Shown: positions 21,894 to 32,099 of the stretch, piece after piece | Position numbering within the stretch: the stretch's first letter is position 1 | Layout: every line of letters starts with the position of its first letter | NCBI GenBank assembly: GCA_051294375.1 | Contig: CM119269.1 | Location: forward strand, 2,596,699-2,660,698 | From: Paraspadella gotoi | Taxonomy: Eukaryota; Chaetognatha | Direction: 5' to 3' | Length of the DNA stretch: 64,000 nt | The notes under the pieces: model-generated | What the model saw: only the letters and a program-made list of their open reading frames with translations | Databases searched by the model: none | What the model was told of the DNA's origin: nothing | Position numbers and translations under genes: made by a program

Positions 21894-22761
21894 CCTGCGT
21901 CGTGATCCCCGATCAACACTTAACCTCCTTCGACTAAAAGACGATTTTTCTCCACCCCCCCGAAATAAAACTACAACAACAACAAGCAAGTTTTTCGTCC
22001 AACTTTCATCTTCTCTCAAATTAACTTTTTTTTTGGTTTCCTCGCAATTTTTTCTTCTTTGTTCTTCCGACTTTTTTTCCCCCCGATTCCCTTTTGTTTT
22101 CTCAACCGAGAAAATAAACAAACGCAAACATTTTTTTCAGAGTTGCGGTGTTGAAAACTTTGTTTTTTTTTTAAATTGCCCATTATGGAATTTCCATATG
22201 TAGATTGTAAAAAGATAAATCTACTTTTTCTCTTCCATTAGGAACACGTTTCGTGGCTTATTTTTACGCATTAAATTTGTATTAACTGTATTTTTCTCGG
22301 TTAATGCGATTTCAAGCGAATCAAGAGACGAAGCCAGTCACGTGATCAGTCGGGACTGAAATTTCCTAGAAATACAATTCGTCGTGATTATTCCATTCCA
22401 ATTGAAGGGCGCCGTTTCGACGTTGGGTTGTTTATGACGCCGTTTCGGGTATCGCGCCGGGTTATTTTCCGCGCCGTCTCATTGTTGCCGCTGTTGCCTC
22501 GTTGAGCGTGGCGCTATTTTGACTTAACTTCTGGGCATTCGGAAAAAAATAATTTTTTTTTGCATTTATTTTTAGAAAATTTAAGTATGGCTATTGTAAT
22601 TGTTATTGTTATTTAGGAAATATTCTATCCGTTAAAATGGCACGATAGAATATTTTTATTGTTGCTAATTCCATTTTATTATCAACCGAGATTTTTATTT
22701 AGAACTCATTCTCTCTCATTTTCCTGGTTCCTCACAGCGTGACGACTCGACGAGGCAAGAA

Positions 22762-22968
22762 ATGAAAAAAGTGGAGATAAAATTAGGAAAAAAACCTACA
22801 TCTAAGTCACTGATTAGAAAATTTTATGAAATTGGAAAAATAATATATTTTTTGAAATATTATACCACTCCATTGATAGGGAAACGAGGTCCTCTGGGAG
22901 TAAACGAGAATGAGAGAGTCTTGATTGAAAGCTTGCAGGGATCTGCAAAAAGAGTGATGGAGGCCTGA
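22762..22968 (+). CDS. Unidentified short open frame, 68 codons
   Basis: Begins ATGAAAAAAGTGGAG and ends TGA at 22966-22968. The first part is Lys-rich. The second part, TPLIGKRGPLGVNENERV then ESLQGSAKRVMEA, has ordinary protein composition and higher GC than its surroundings. It could be a last exon or a transposon remnant. No splice borders or family recognised. Confidence 0.2.
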   Translation: MKKVEIKLGKKPTSKSLIRKFYEIGKIIYFLKYYTTPLIGKRGPLGVNENERVLIESLQGSAKRVMEA

Positions 22969-23320
22969 AACCACCAAAGCCTGTCCAAAGTCAGGGGCGA
23001 AATAGTTTATTTATTAAATGAATGGATAATTTTTATGTTTGTTGTACCAATTTCATAATAATAATAAAAAAACTCTTAAAAAATTAACGGCAGAGAGCGT
23101 AATGTAGAAATTGGATATAACAGATAAAAACAAAAAAAAAAAAGATAAAAGCTAAAAAATAAAAACGCACTATGATTGGCTGTAATCGTAGTAAGCAAAC
23201 CAATCAGCAGTGGGTGAAAAAAAAAAGAATAGATTTTAAATAAATTCAGAATCGCGTCGAAAAAAAAACGAAGCCAAACAATAACCGAATTAAGTTAGCG
23301 CGGAAAAAAAAAGGATAAGG

Positions 23321-23493
23321 NNNNNNNNNNNNNNNNNNNNNNNNNNNNNNNNNNNNNNNNNNNNNNNNNNNNNNNNNNNNNNNNNNNNNNNNNNNNNNNN
23401 NNNNNNNNNNNNNNNNNNNNNNNNNNNNNNNNNNNNNNNNNNNNNNNNNNNNNNNNNNNNNNNNNNNNNNNNNNNNNNNNNNNNNNNNNNNNN
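23321..23493. other. Assembly gap (173 N)
   Basis: The run of N truncates the left arm of an inverted duplication and the coding exon at 23728-23494. Confidence 1.
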
Positions 23494-23839
23494 TTTTCCT
23501 TCTCTTCGCTCGTTTTCGTTGCTTATTATTCCGCTCGTTTGCGGAGGCAACGATAATTCCGGGTTCCCAGACGGCGGAGCTGTATTACCCTTGATAGACC
23601 CGGATTCTTCACGCGTTTCCAAACCCCGTCGATGCTCTTGTTTTTCCTTGTTGTCGTCGTCCTTGTTTTCGTCTTTATCGCTAGGGGGATTTTTTTTCCT
23701 TTTCTTTTTCTTTGACCGCTTGAAAGATAGGATTCAATATAAACATATATATATATATATAAACATACAAACTATAATATGAAATTTCGATCTTACCAAT
23801 TTCCCGCCTGACGCCGACAGCGTCCGCCCCACGCCCCAT
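23494..23839 (-). CDS. Candidate two-exon gene, N-terminal part (copy in left arm)
   Basis: Minus-strand exon ending at a consensus donor (AAATTG|GTAAGA, donor at 23796), an intron of about 65 bases with ATATAT repeats, and an acceptor (TATCTTTCAAG, ending about 23729). The second exon runs into the gap at 23493. The second exon is a basic then acidic hydrophilic segment (KKKKRKKNPPSD, then DENKDDDNKEKQEH, then EESGSIKGN) with a nuclear-signal-like Lys/Arg cluster. If the ATG at 23839-23837 is the start, exon 1 reads MGRGADAVGVRREI but needs a one-base shift to join. Another frame rich in Ala/Gly (EAVAAAAADPGAW) joins without a shift but has no Met. Function unknown; probably a partial nuclear or disordered protein. 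Confidence 0.45.
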
Positions 23840-24003
23840 GGTCCGTCCCACGCCCCAGGGTCCGCAGCTGCCGCCGCAGCGACCGCCTCAGTCAGCGCCG
23901 CCTCGTATTAACGTCGCTTAATTACGACATTAATCATTTTGTTCTTTCGCTGGTGACGAACGTTCGTAGATGGAATCTCGCTGAGATGGAATCGTCTCGG
24001 GCG
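23494..24003. repeat. Left arm of a ~0.5-kb inverted duplication
   Basis: Inverse complement of 25455-25972, matching over almost its full length with small indels. Shared features are CGAACGTTCGT, ACGTCGCTTAATTACGACAT, the GC-rich Ala/Gly coding patch, an AT-rich intron with ATATAT, and a Lys/Asp-rich exon. The spacer (24004-25454) is mostly repeats. Confidence 0.92.
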
Positions 24004-24014
24004 AAAAAAAAAAA

Positions 24015-24240
24015 AAGAGAAGAGGAGCGATGACGGTGAGGGAAGAGGAGCCGATGAACGGTGAGGGTAGAGGAGCGATGACGGTGAGGGAAGAGTGCGA
24101 TGACGATGAGGGTAGAGGAGCGATGACGGTGAGGGTAAAGGAGCGATGACGGTGAGGGAAGAGGAGCGATGACGGTGAGGGAAAGAGAGCGATGACGGTG
24201 AGAGTAGAGGAGCGATGACGGTGAGGAAAAGGAGCGATGG
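24015..24240. repeat. ~23-24-bp minisatellite GAGCGATGACGGTGAGGG
   Basis: About nine units of GGAGCGATGACGGTGAGGGAA with TAGAG/AAGAG variants. Confidence 0.92.
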
Positions 24241-24295
24241 GTTACGATATGTGCGGGGTGAGGTGAGGAGTTGGGGTTGAAAAGAGGGTGAGGAG

Positions 24296-24410
24296 TGAGG
24301 AGCTGAGGGGTGAGGAGTGGGGAGTGGGAGTGAGGAGTGAGGAGTGAGGAGTGAGGAGTGAGGAGCTGAGGAGTGAGGAGTGAGAAGTGAGGAGATGAGG
24401 AGTGAGGAGG
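24296..24410. repeat. (GTGAGGA)n heptamer array
   Basis: Repeated GTGAGGA with GCTGAGG and GGGAGTG variants. Confidence 0.92.
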
Positions 24411-24619
24411 GTACGGCGGTTTGAAGTGGAAAGGAAATAAAGGGAAGAAAGGGGAAAGCGGCTGCGGCGGCTGCGGCGGCTGGAGCGGCGACGACGAGGG
24501 ATAAAATTCGGGGAGAAAAACGGCGGACCGAATTGAGAAGGAAGAACCGGGATCTGTTTGCTCTTTGGGGGCAGAAAAACCAGAGACAACTTTGATTAAA
24601 TGAATATTAAAAATAAACA

Positions 24620-24731
24620 AAAGAAGAGAGAAGAGAATGAGGAGAGAGAGAAGAGAAAGGTAAAAAAGGGATGGGGCAAAGAAAGGAGAGAGAGGACAGA
24701 GAGAGACATAAAGAGAGAGAAAAAGAGAGAA

Positions 24732-24793
<62 letters not shown>

Positions 24794-24877
24794 GAGAAAG
24801 GTAAAAAAGGGATGGGGCAAAGAACGAAGAGAAGGAGAGAGAGAGAGAGAAAAGATAAAAAGGGATATGGGGTAAAA

Positions 24878-24947
<70 letters not shown>

Positions 24948-24993
24948 AGAGAGAAGAGAGAGAGAGAGAGATAGAGGAGACCAGAGAAGAGAA

Positions 24994-25062
<69 letters not shown>

Positions 25063-25090
25063 AGACAGAGAGGTCAAAAAGAGAGAGTGA
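24620..25090. repeat. Complex (GA)n region with embedded ~125-bp duplications
   Basis: GA arrays alternate with near-copies of AGGTAAAAAAGGGATGGGGC at about 24657, 24799 and 24852. The repeated GA-plus-linker block looks like the same locus written several times with indels. Confidence 0.88.
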
Positions 25091-25281
25091 CTAATGAGAG
25101 AGCGTGGAAGGAGCCGAGAGAGAGAAAAGTGAAAGCGAATGAAAATCAGAATATTTTTATTTTGACTATCGTCCAAATTTTAGGTCATGAATTTATTTCT
25201 ATTTTTCAATTGAATTCTTTGTTTTTTTTATATTTTTAAAATTTTTTTTTATATTTTGAAGTTCAATTCATTTTTAATAGG

Positions 25282-25283
<2 letters not shown>

Positions 25284-25319
<36 letters not shown>

Positions 25320-25357
25320 GAAAGAGAGAGAGAGAGATGAGAGAGAGGGAGAGAGTA
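25284..25357. repeat. (GA)n microsatellite
   Basis: GA dinucleotides with TTGAA and GATGA interruptions. Confidence 0.95.
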
Positions 25358-25454
25358 GAGTCGTTCATCTTTTTGTAACAAAGATTACGAGGAAAAAGTT
25401 TTTTTCGCGAGCGGGAAATTCGATGACGCTAATGAATTCTTTTTTTTTTTTTTC

Positions 25455-25972
25455 GCCGAGACGATTCCATCTCAGCGAGATTCCATCTACGAACGTTCGT
25501 CACCAGCGAAAGAACAAATGATTAATGTCGTAATTAAGCGACGTTAATACGAGGCGGCGCTGACTGAGGCTGGGGCGGTCGCTGGCGGCGGCAGTGCGGA
25601 CCCTGGGGCGTGGGAACGGACCATGGGTGCGTGGGGCGGACGCTGTCGGCGTCAGGCGGGAAATTGGTAAGATCGAAATTTCATATTATAGTTTTGTATG
25701 TTCTATATATAATATATATGTTTATATTGAATCCTATCTTTCAGCGGTCAAAGAAAAGAAAAGGAAAAAAAATCCCCTAGCGATAAAGACGAAAACAAGG
25801 ACGACGACAACAAGGAAAAACAAGAGCATCGACGGGGTTTGGAACGCGTGGAAGAATCCGGGTCTATCAAGGGTAATACAGCTGCCGCCGTCTGGGAACC
25901 CGGAATTATCGTTGCCTCCAACGAGCGGAAATAATAATCAACCGAAAACGAGCGAAGAGAAGGAAAGATAGG
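25455..25972. repeat. Right arm of the ~0.5-kb inverted duplication
   Basis: Inverse complement of 23494-24003. It carries the plus-strand version of the same candidate gene: donor at 25667, acceptor TATCTTTCAG ending 25744. Indels such as GGAACGCGTGGAAG for GGAAACGCGTGAAG break the frame in exon 2. It also shows sequence that lies inside the gap of the left arm. Confidence 0.92.
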
Positions 25973-25974
25973 GG

Positions 25975-26160
25975 GTGTGAAGGGAATCCGGGGATGGTGG
26001 GTGTGGAAGGGGATTGGGGAGGGGTGGGAATGGGGATCGAGAGGGTGTGGAAGGTATGGGGAGGGTGTGGTAATTCGGGGAATCGGGGGGATGTGAAAGG
26101 GATGTAGGGAGGAGGTGTGGAAGGGGTCGGGGGAGGGGTGTGGGATGGGGGGTCGAGACT
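25975..26160 (+). repeat. G-rich tract with repeated GGGGA/GTGTGGAAGG units
   Basis: Dense GGG runs on the plus strand, for example GGGGAGGGGTGGGAATGGGG near 26016. The tract has G-quadruplex potential. No codon-like texture. Confidence 0.8.
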
Positions 26161-26304
26161 GATGGGGGATATAAGTCTAAAAAGAAGTGAGGAACAAAAA
26201 AGTCGAAGAATGGGAGATGAGAGAGAGAAGCATTTTAATTTTAGATGCTTTCTTCCCAGTGGCTCTTTTTTTTTTTCTTTTTTTGCGCTCCGTGCTTTTT
26301 CTCT

Positions 26305-26329
26305 NNNNNNNNNNNNNNNNNNNNNNNNN
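26305..26329. other. Assembly gap (25 N)
   Basis: A 25-N run followed by purine-rich sequence. Confidence 1.
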
Positions 26330-26401
26330 GGAAGGGGAGGAGAGAGAAAAGGTTAGTAAAAAAAAAAATAAAAGGTACGGGGACAAAGAACGACGAAGGA
26401 G

Positions 26402-26482
26402 AGACAGAAGAACATAAGAGAGAGAAAAAGGAAGAAGAAGAGAGAGAGAGAGAGATGAGAGAGAGGAAGGAGAGAGAGTGGG
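26402..26482. repeat. Interrupted (GA)n tract
   Basis: GA dinucleotides with AAGG and GATGAG interruptions. Confidence 0.92.
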
Positions 26483-26615
26483 AGCGATCAGAATTTGGAC
26501 CGACAACCCCTACGGAATTCTGTTTATTCGAGGGCCCCTCGGGCTGCTTCCATGGAGCACTTTGGGCCGGCATCTGAATTTCGTTGTTCGGATGATACGA
26601 GAGAGACACCGCAAC
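26479..26615 (-). CDS. Weak coding candidate, Pro/Ser/Asn-rich
   Basis: The minus-strand frame gives YHPNNEIQMPAQSAPWKQ then PEGPSNKQNSVGVVGPN, a normal-looking disordered-protein composition in a moderately GC-rich patch. The opposite strand is also open for over 60 codons (DRQPLRNSVYSRAPRAAS), so strand is uncertain. An ATG preceded by AATTCAG at about 26576 could be a start or an acceptor border. Unidentified. Confidence 0.25.
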
Positions 26616-27343
26616 GAGTCTGCTTAGTTGTCGGGAGGGGAGGAGACGAGAGCAGAAGAAGGTGGTGAGAGAAGGAGAGAGAGTGCAGCGGGAGGAGAAG
26701 GAGAGATTGAGGAGGATGGGGACACGCGGACGCGCGGAAACAGAAGTCTCGTAATCCAACATGAAGTATTCTCGATCTACTGACGTACTCTTCTGACCAG
26801 TGACTGCTCATCGGATGAGGAACTCATCTCGTTCCTCTATACATCTCTCTCTCTTTACTCATACTTACATTCTCATACTCTCTCTCTTCTCTCTTCTACC
26901 CTCTTTTACTCTGTAAAACGACTGCTGTCATGGAAGCCCAACTGTTTGGACTTAATTTGGCTTTGAGTGTGTATATATAATCTTTACCGAATTGTCGGGT
27001 TCCTAGATTTCGTTTAGCGAATCGGATTATATTATTTCTTTTTCACTTTTTCATTCTTCCAGCCATCAGTCAATCTTATTGCCTTTTAATTGCACGATGG
27101 ATAAAATTGACGCGAAAACTCATGCACCTTTATATTTAACAAAAATAAAAACTCAATTTAGAAATTTATTTTTTAGTTCTCCGAATAATTAATTCCTCTG
27201 CTGGAGTCTTATGGATTCCTTAATCTCTTCATATTCTTACCGCAACGAAGGCAAAGCGGCTCTGTGTTTTTTATTTTTTTTTTCTTTTCCCGGTAATTGT
27301 ACTTTTTGATATTTGCCTTATTTGGTTTTTCTTGTTTCGCCAG

Positions 27344-27390
27344 CGGGCCTGCGCGCTGCGTATTCGGCGAGCTCATCGGCTTGTATTTTT
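27344..27390 (+). CDS. Candidate 47-bp microexon with strong splice borders
   Basis: Preceded by TTTGGTTTTTCTTGTTTCGCCAG (partial tract, AG at 27342-27343) and followed directly by GTAAGTAC at 27391. All three frames are open; the most protein-like gives GPARCVFGELIGLYF. The splice signals are better than the coding evidence. The minus strand is also open here (KIQADELAEYAARRPAG). Function unknown. Confidence 0.33.
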
Positions 27391-27619
27391 GTAAGTACTA
27401 CGACGTTAATTTTAAAGACGACAAATAGTATATTTTTGAAAGAGTTTTTGCACATCGGAAGGAATCGAAAGGGAAAGAAGAGAGGAAAAAAACAGAAGGA
27501 GGGACAGATCTGCAAGTCGTAGCTAAATAGAGGAGCACAATACCGTGACGAGAGTCTTTGTCCCCAAAGACTTGAGATGGAGACGATTTCAAAAAAGTCT
27601 CTATACTTTCCACTTTTTC

Positions 27620-27840
27620 CTGATATGTGGCCTTTTTAATCGCCGCGCCGCTTTCATCTCCGACACATCCGCGTCTACCTCGCCCCAGGGTCTCTCCCCG
27701 ATCTCTCGGTCCTCCCGGGGGGTCAGCCAACCGACCTGAGGCCCAGATGGCCCCGAGAGAGAGACGAGGAACGCGAGACCGGTTTCGCGATGGCTTCCGG
27801 AGGTTTTTTTCCAATTCCTTCGAGGTAGCGAGAAGTGAGT
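27620..27840. other. GC-rich patch, ambiguous coding
   Basis: CpG-rich sequence in an AT-rich region. Both strands are open for more than 70 codons without recognisable motifs, so I cannot assign a strand. It could be a coding exon or a promoter-type CpG patch. Confidence 0.3.
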
Positions 27841-28360
27841 TCATAAGAACCAAGGATGATGCCTTTTTTAAAATTATTTTTCGTTCAATCTTCGCGAAGT
27901 GGAACGTTTGTCGAGTGCGTCGTCGTCGTCGTTCGTCCGGTGAGAGCGGGAGAGAGAGCTGTCCAGGTGTTAGTTTTTGAAAAGCGTAAAAGGAATTAAA
28001 GAGGAAAAAGGAAGAAGACCCTCGGATTCAAAAAATCGAGAGAATGACTTGTATTTTTTTTTCTGTGATTTTGTAGCCAGACGAGAGTTAGAAATCCGAC
28101 TTTGCTAAGAGCGAGATCTTAATATTTGTAAAAGGAGTATCGATGAAGTCACAAATTAAAACTGCTTTCATTTTTTAAATTATGAATTTTTTGATTATTG
28201 TTGTATTTGATTGAAGAAATTTTTTTCAGTGTATTGTAAAAATAGAATACTTCACGACAGAGAGAGAAGAATGAATTGAGAATGTACTTAATATTGGAGT
28301 GATGATAGTAGAACGGAATAGATTTAGGTTGGTATGAGGTGTAAAAAAATGGGCGCGCTA

Positions 28361-28394
<34 letters not shown>
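28361..28394. repeat. (CT)n microsatellite
   Basis: CT dinucleotides followed by CTACTCCTCTC and GATCGATCG. Confidence 0.95.
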
Positions 28395-28395
<1 letters not shown>

Positions 28396-28447
28396 CCTCT
28401 CTCGATCGATCGCAGTACCCGTGCCCTTCTCTCTCTCCTCTTACCAG

Positions 28448-28570
28448 AGCCCCGAACTGATGATCGAAGTACGGCTCAACAGTGCAGCAGACAGAATCAA
28501 AGAAAAGAATTATTGCGTTCGTTTCAGCAAACAAAAAAACTCGTTAATTCGGAGCGCCAAAGTTTTTTAA
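28448..28570 (+). CDS. Candidate terminal exon, 40 codons
   Basis: A good acceptor (CTTCTCTCTCTCCTCTTACCAG, shown in part, ending 28447) is followed in phase 0 by SPELMIEVRLNSAADRIKEK, then NYCVRFSKQKNSLIRSAKVF and TAA at 28568-28570. Composition is normal. No upstream partner exon is identified and no family recognised. Confidence 0.28.
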   Translation, partial: SPELMIEVRLNSAADRIKEKNYCVRFSKQKNSLIRSAKVF

Positions 28571-29249
28571 AAAAAAGAAGAGAGAAAAAATGAAAAAAAA
28601 AATCTTTTTGAAATCAACCATTTTTCTTATTCCCCTTTCGCTCCGTGGATGTTTTTTTACTTTGGATGAAGTTGTGAAATCACATTCCAGAAATAGACTT
28701 TTCCCATAAGGAATTGTTTTACGCCTTTTCTTTCCTTTCAGCTCACGCTCTACTCGAATGTTTTAAGGCCCTTTTTTTCTTCGGCGGCGCAAACGGGAAA
28801 TAAAATTTTAAAGCAAAAAACTTTCAAATTTTTTTAAAAAATAATATTGAAGAGTCAGTAAAAGACTCAGAAGACAGAGAGAGACCAAGGCAGTCTAATC
28901 GGTTCGACGTTTAGCGCTTTAACTCTTCTTCGACTTCGCTCAAAAATTGGGGTGATGTATGAGGAAATGGCGACCGTCGCCTCCGATTGGTCGAAATTCC
29001 TCGGCGGTTGGTTGAGCGGAGGGGAGAAAAGGGGGGTGTCAGGGAGAACGGCCAAAACGAAGTGAATTGAAAATCTCCCAATTATGCTGCTTTTCCACCG
29101 GCCAGCCCATAGGATTGATGGCTCATCCGCTCGGCCCATGACGATGAATACGAAGGTGCATTCGGATTTTTACAAGGTTATTTTTTAACTTTTCGAGTTT
29201 AAAACTCTCCGAAGCTGGAGTGGACTACATGTAAATGTAAAAAAGAAAA

Positions 29250-29391
29250 GAAGAAGATCACCTGAAAAAAAAAGAGAGAGAAAGAAGGGAAGGGAGCAGT
29301 ATGTGAGAGATGACGAGAGAGGAGGGGATGACAGATGGAGCAGAGATCTTGGATGGAGTGACGAGGGAGAGGTGAGGAGCGGAACGGAGAT

Positions 29392-29427
<36 letters not shown>

Positions 29428-29975
29428 CAAGAGAAAGGGCGGAGAGAAGAGAGAGGAGAGAGAGAAACCGCAAGAGAGATGAGAGGGATGTGAAGAGAGA
29501 TAAAAGAGAGTAGAAAGAGCGGAAAGAGATGGAAAGTATCAGAATATTTATTTGACTATCGTCACAAAGATTGAGTAGATCAATAGAGAAAAGATATTAG
29601 GTAAATATGATCTATTTTCAATGAAAAAAATTCATTGAATTATAATTTATAAATAGAGTGTGAGTAATAAAGAAAAAAAAGAAATGTAACTCTTTTTGGG
29701 GCTACTGTATTTGGAGGTTGCAAGTTACAGATGTATTGTTGATAAATAGGCTCCAGAGAGAGAGAGAGATGGAGAGAGAATTGATGAGAGAACGAGAGTT
29801 TGACTGTGAGGAGTAGAGGAGATGACTCGGAGAGAGAGAGCAGAGTGTTCATAGTTTGTACATACAGATAACGAGGAGAAAAAGTATAATTTTTCGCAGA
29901 AGCGAGGAAATTCGATGACGCTAATGAATTCCTCACCGTCATCGCTCCTCTTCCCCGCCCCATTTTCCGACTCCT
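29250..29975. repeat. Diverged partial duplicate of the 24.0-25.44 kb region
   Basis: TATCAGAATATTTATTTGAC at about 29537 corresponds to 25144. GAAATTCGATGACGCTAATG (about 29909) corresponds to 25417. Beyond that the sequence switches to CTCACCGTCATCGCTCCTC, the inverse of the minisatellite at 24015. GA arrays lie at 29397-29425 and 29755-29770. It is a rearranged or mis-joined copy. Confidence 0.7.
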
Positions 29976-30039
29976 TTTCTTGACGCCGTTGTACTCTCCT
30001 TCAAACTCAAGAGCGTGACCCCGTGTTTCTCTTCAGTAA

Positions 30040-30098
30040 CGTCTTCGTCGTCGTCTTCGTCGTCGTCGTCGTCGTCGTCGTCGTCTTCTTCGTTTTCG
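30040..30098. repeat. (CGT)n/(CTT) trinucleotide tract
   Basis: CGT repeats flanked by CTTCGT variants. Confidence 0.93.
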
Positions 30099-30439
30099 TC
30101 CTTTCATCGTTTTCCTCAAATATTCGTCTTTCTCTTATTTGTTGTCACTGACTTTGTCCCAGATGTCTAAGACTTTGTCGTTGACTTTTATTTCGTTTTA
30201 ATCCTGGCTCAGAGTTGTAAGTTTAATCATCGCCTGTGTCACAGATGCCGTTATTAAATTCATCACTGATTCCGTCGCAATGACATCATCGTCATCTGAG
30301 TCACCATCACAAACGTGGCAAATAAGGAAGCCATCGCACATAACGTTTTATCTGTTGTCTCCCTCGTCTTCAAACTTGTAATTCAACTCCTTTTTTTTTA
30401 GATTTTCGTTCAATCATGTCATTATACTTATTTATAAAT

Positions 30440-30496
30440 GCATCGCAGTCGATGTGGCTTTATATTCTTACAGCCACACATGTCACTTAGATTGAG

Positions 30497-30538
<42 letters not shown>

Positions 30539-30700
30539 CCCGTCGCAGTCAATTTCACAATTTTTGATCTGCAACGGCCGGCGTCGTCCCACTCTGCAAG
30601 GAACCTTCAGTAAACGTGAAGGCATCGAACCTACGACCTCTTGAATAAAAAAAAATCCTAAATGTCCTGACCGCGGGGTCACGTTTTGGCGGTCGCCTTG
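30440..30700 (-). mobile_element. tRNA-derived SINE with an internal (GAC)n tract
   Basis: On the minus strand, GACCCCGCGGTCAGGA resembles a tRNA D-arm/A box. GTAGGTTCGATGCC is a perfect B box/T-loop about 45 bases downstream. The ends of the head can pair (AACGTGA at 30685-30679 with TCACGTT at 30619-30613), leaving a unit of tRNA length. Downstream lie a SINE-like body (about 30613-30540), a (GAC)n run at 30496-30536, and a tail containing GTGGCTGTAAGAATATAAAG at about 30485-30462. The internal T-run (30643-30651) disturbs the anticodon arm, so this is not a functional tRNA. Confidence 0.6.
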
Positions 30701-30721
30701 TCCCCTCGTAAAATTCGTCGC

Positions 30722-30727
30722 GGTCTT

Positions 30728-30758
<31 letters not shown>

Positions 30759-30766
30759 TGACAACG
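30722..30766. repeat. (CGT)n trinucleotide tract
   Basis: CGT repeated about 12 times. Confidence 0.95.
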
Positions 30767-31353
30767 TCGTAAATGGAAAGAACGTTAAGGAAAACAAACA
30801 GGTTAATGGCGCCGGGACGGACCGGAACCGAAGAGAGAAGACAGACGACGACGCCGCCGTGTGTCTACAGGATCTTTAACGGCGTCGCCAGAGGACGCCG
30901 CGGAAGGAAGTGACGCCGTTTGGAACCGGAAGTTCGGGCTAAAGTCGCCTTCGACCCTCGGGCGGCGTCGTATTTTGACTTTGATTGGGTTTTTGAAGAA
31001 AGAATTGGGAAGAGGCACGAGTTTTGAAAAATCTCACCGGAGATGGGGACTTGGTTAATCCGCTTGTGATTGAAGGATGAGTTTCCATGAGAGTGAAATG
31101 TATTTCTAAGGAATTTAATTCAAGCCTCGGGCATTAAATTCACCTGTTTCTATATTAGGTTTATGATTTTATAAAACTAAAATTTTGTCTACAAATTGTA
31201 CGTAAGATTTGGAGGAAATTCGTAGCCTTTAGTCTTTATAACATTTAACTAAGAAGACAGGGAAACAGGGAGTCCATCCGACTATTGGCCGGTTCCATCT
31301 GAGTCTCGACCAATCAGAGAGCTTGATTCCAATACGGTGATTTCTTCCCGAGT

Positions 31354-31402
31354 CTTTGATCCGGTTCCATGCGGTTCCATGCGATTCCATTCGATTCCAT
31401 CT
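31354..31402. repeat. Decamer repeat GGTTCCATGC
   Basis: GGTTCCATGC, GGTTCCATGC, GATTCCATTC and GATTCCATC in tandem. Confidence 0.85.
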
Positions 31403-31500
31403 TTTGGATTTCTTGGTCGACTGGTCATTCAATATTTTTTTTTGTATTCAAAGTCGCCATCTTCGCTTCACGTTTTGGTCGTCGTCATCTGCTGCTGGTG

Positions 31501-31592
31501 ATGTTGTTGTTTTTCCTTGTTCCCGGATCGTTAAGCTTCGAGTCTCCGCGGGCCGATGTCTCCGCCAACGACTCCACCTTTTTATCACGCAG
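31501..31592 (+). CDS. Candidate first exon with signal peptide
   Basis: From ATG 31501 the frame reads MLLFFLVPGSLS then FESPRADVSANDSTFLSR. This is a hydrophobic leader with small residues before a polar, extracellular-like segment, with an N-glycosylation-type NDS. Codons after the leader are C/G-ending (GCC, GTC, TCC, AAC, GAC, ACC). This is unlike the AT-rich flanks and supports real coding use. A possible donor CAG|GTTTCT follows at 31593, leaving phase 2. An acceptor at about 31651 (CTCATCTTTCAAAG) is a weak candidate for the next exon. The product would be a secreted or membrane protein; family unknown. Confidence 0.38.
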
Positions 31593-31878
31593 GTTTCTCT
31601 CTTTTTTTTTTTACTTCACTTTTTTTAAATTTCCTTCTCATCTTTCAAAGTGATCGAGGTCATCCCATGGAGCTGTTATGACTGGCAACGGATTTCGGTT
31701 CAAAACTCTTCTTCCTTTTGCCGAGATCCTTTTTTCGCTCCTGCTTATGTTTATTTTCCGCTTCTTTTTTCATTCTTTTTTATTCTTCTGATCATTTATT
31801 GCTTTGCCGCCTTTTTTTAGGTTGGTCTTCGAAAGTAGCTTCTTCTGCAACTGTCTCCTCGGTTTTCTTCTTTGCTTT

Positions 31879-31883
<5 letters not shown>

Positions 31884-31941
<58 letters not shown>
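31884..31941. repeat. (CT)n microsatellite
   Basis: Uninterrupted CT dinucleotides. Confidence 0.98.
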
Positions 31942-31944
<3 letters not shown>

Positions 31945-32099
31945 GGAGTGCCATCAGCTTTAATCACTCCGTTTTCCTTTCTTTTTTCCTCGACTCTCCA
32001 TCACTTTCGCTGTCACCGTCAGTTTTCCTTTTTTTTCCTTTTTTTCTTTTTTCGACTTTGAATTTTGCTTTTCGCTCATCGAATAAGAAGTAGTCGCTG

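Noticed and set aside
30613-30687. Functional tRNA gene
   Set aside because: The ends pair and the B box is perfect, but a T-run replaces the anticodon arm and the D-arm is poor. A SINE head fits better.
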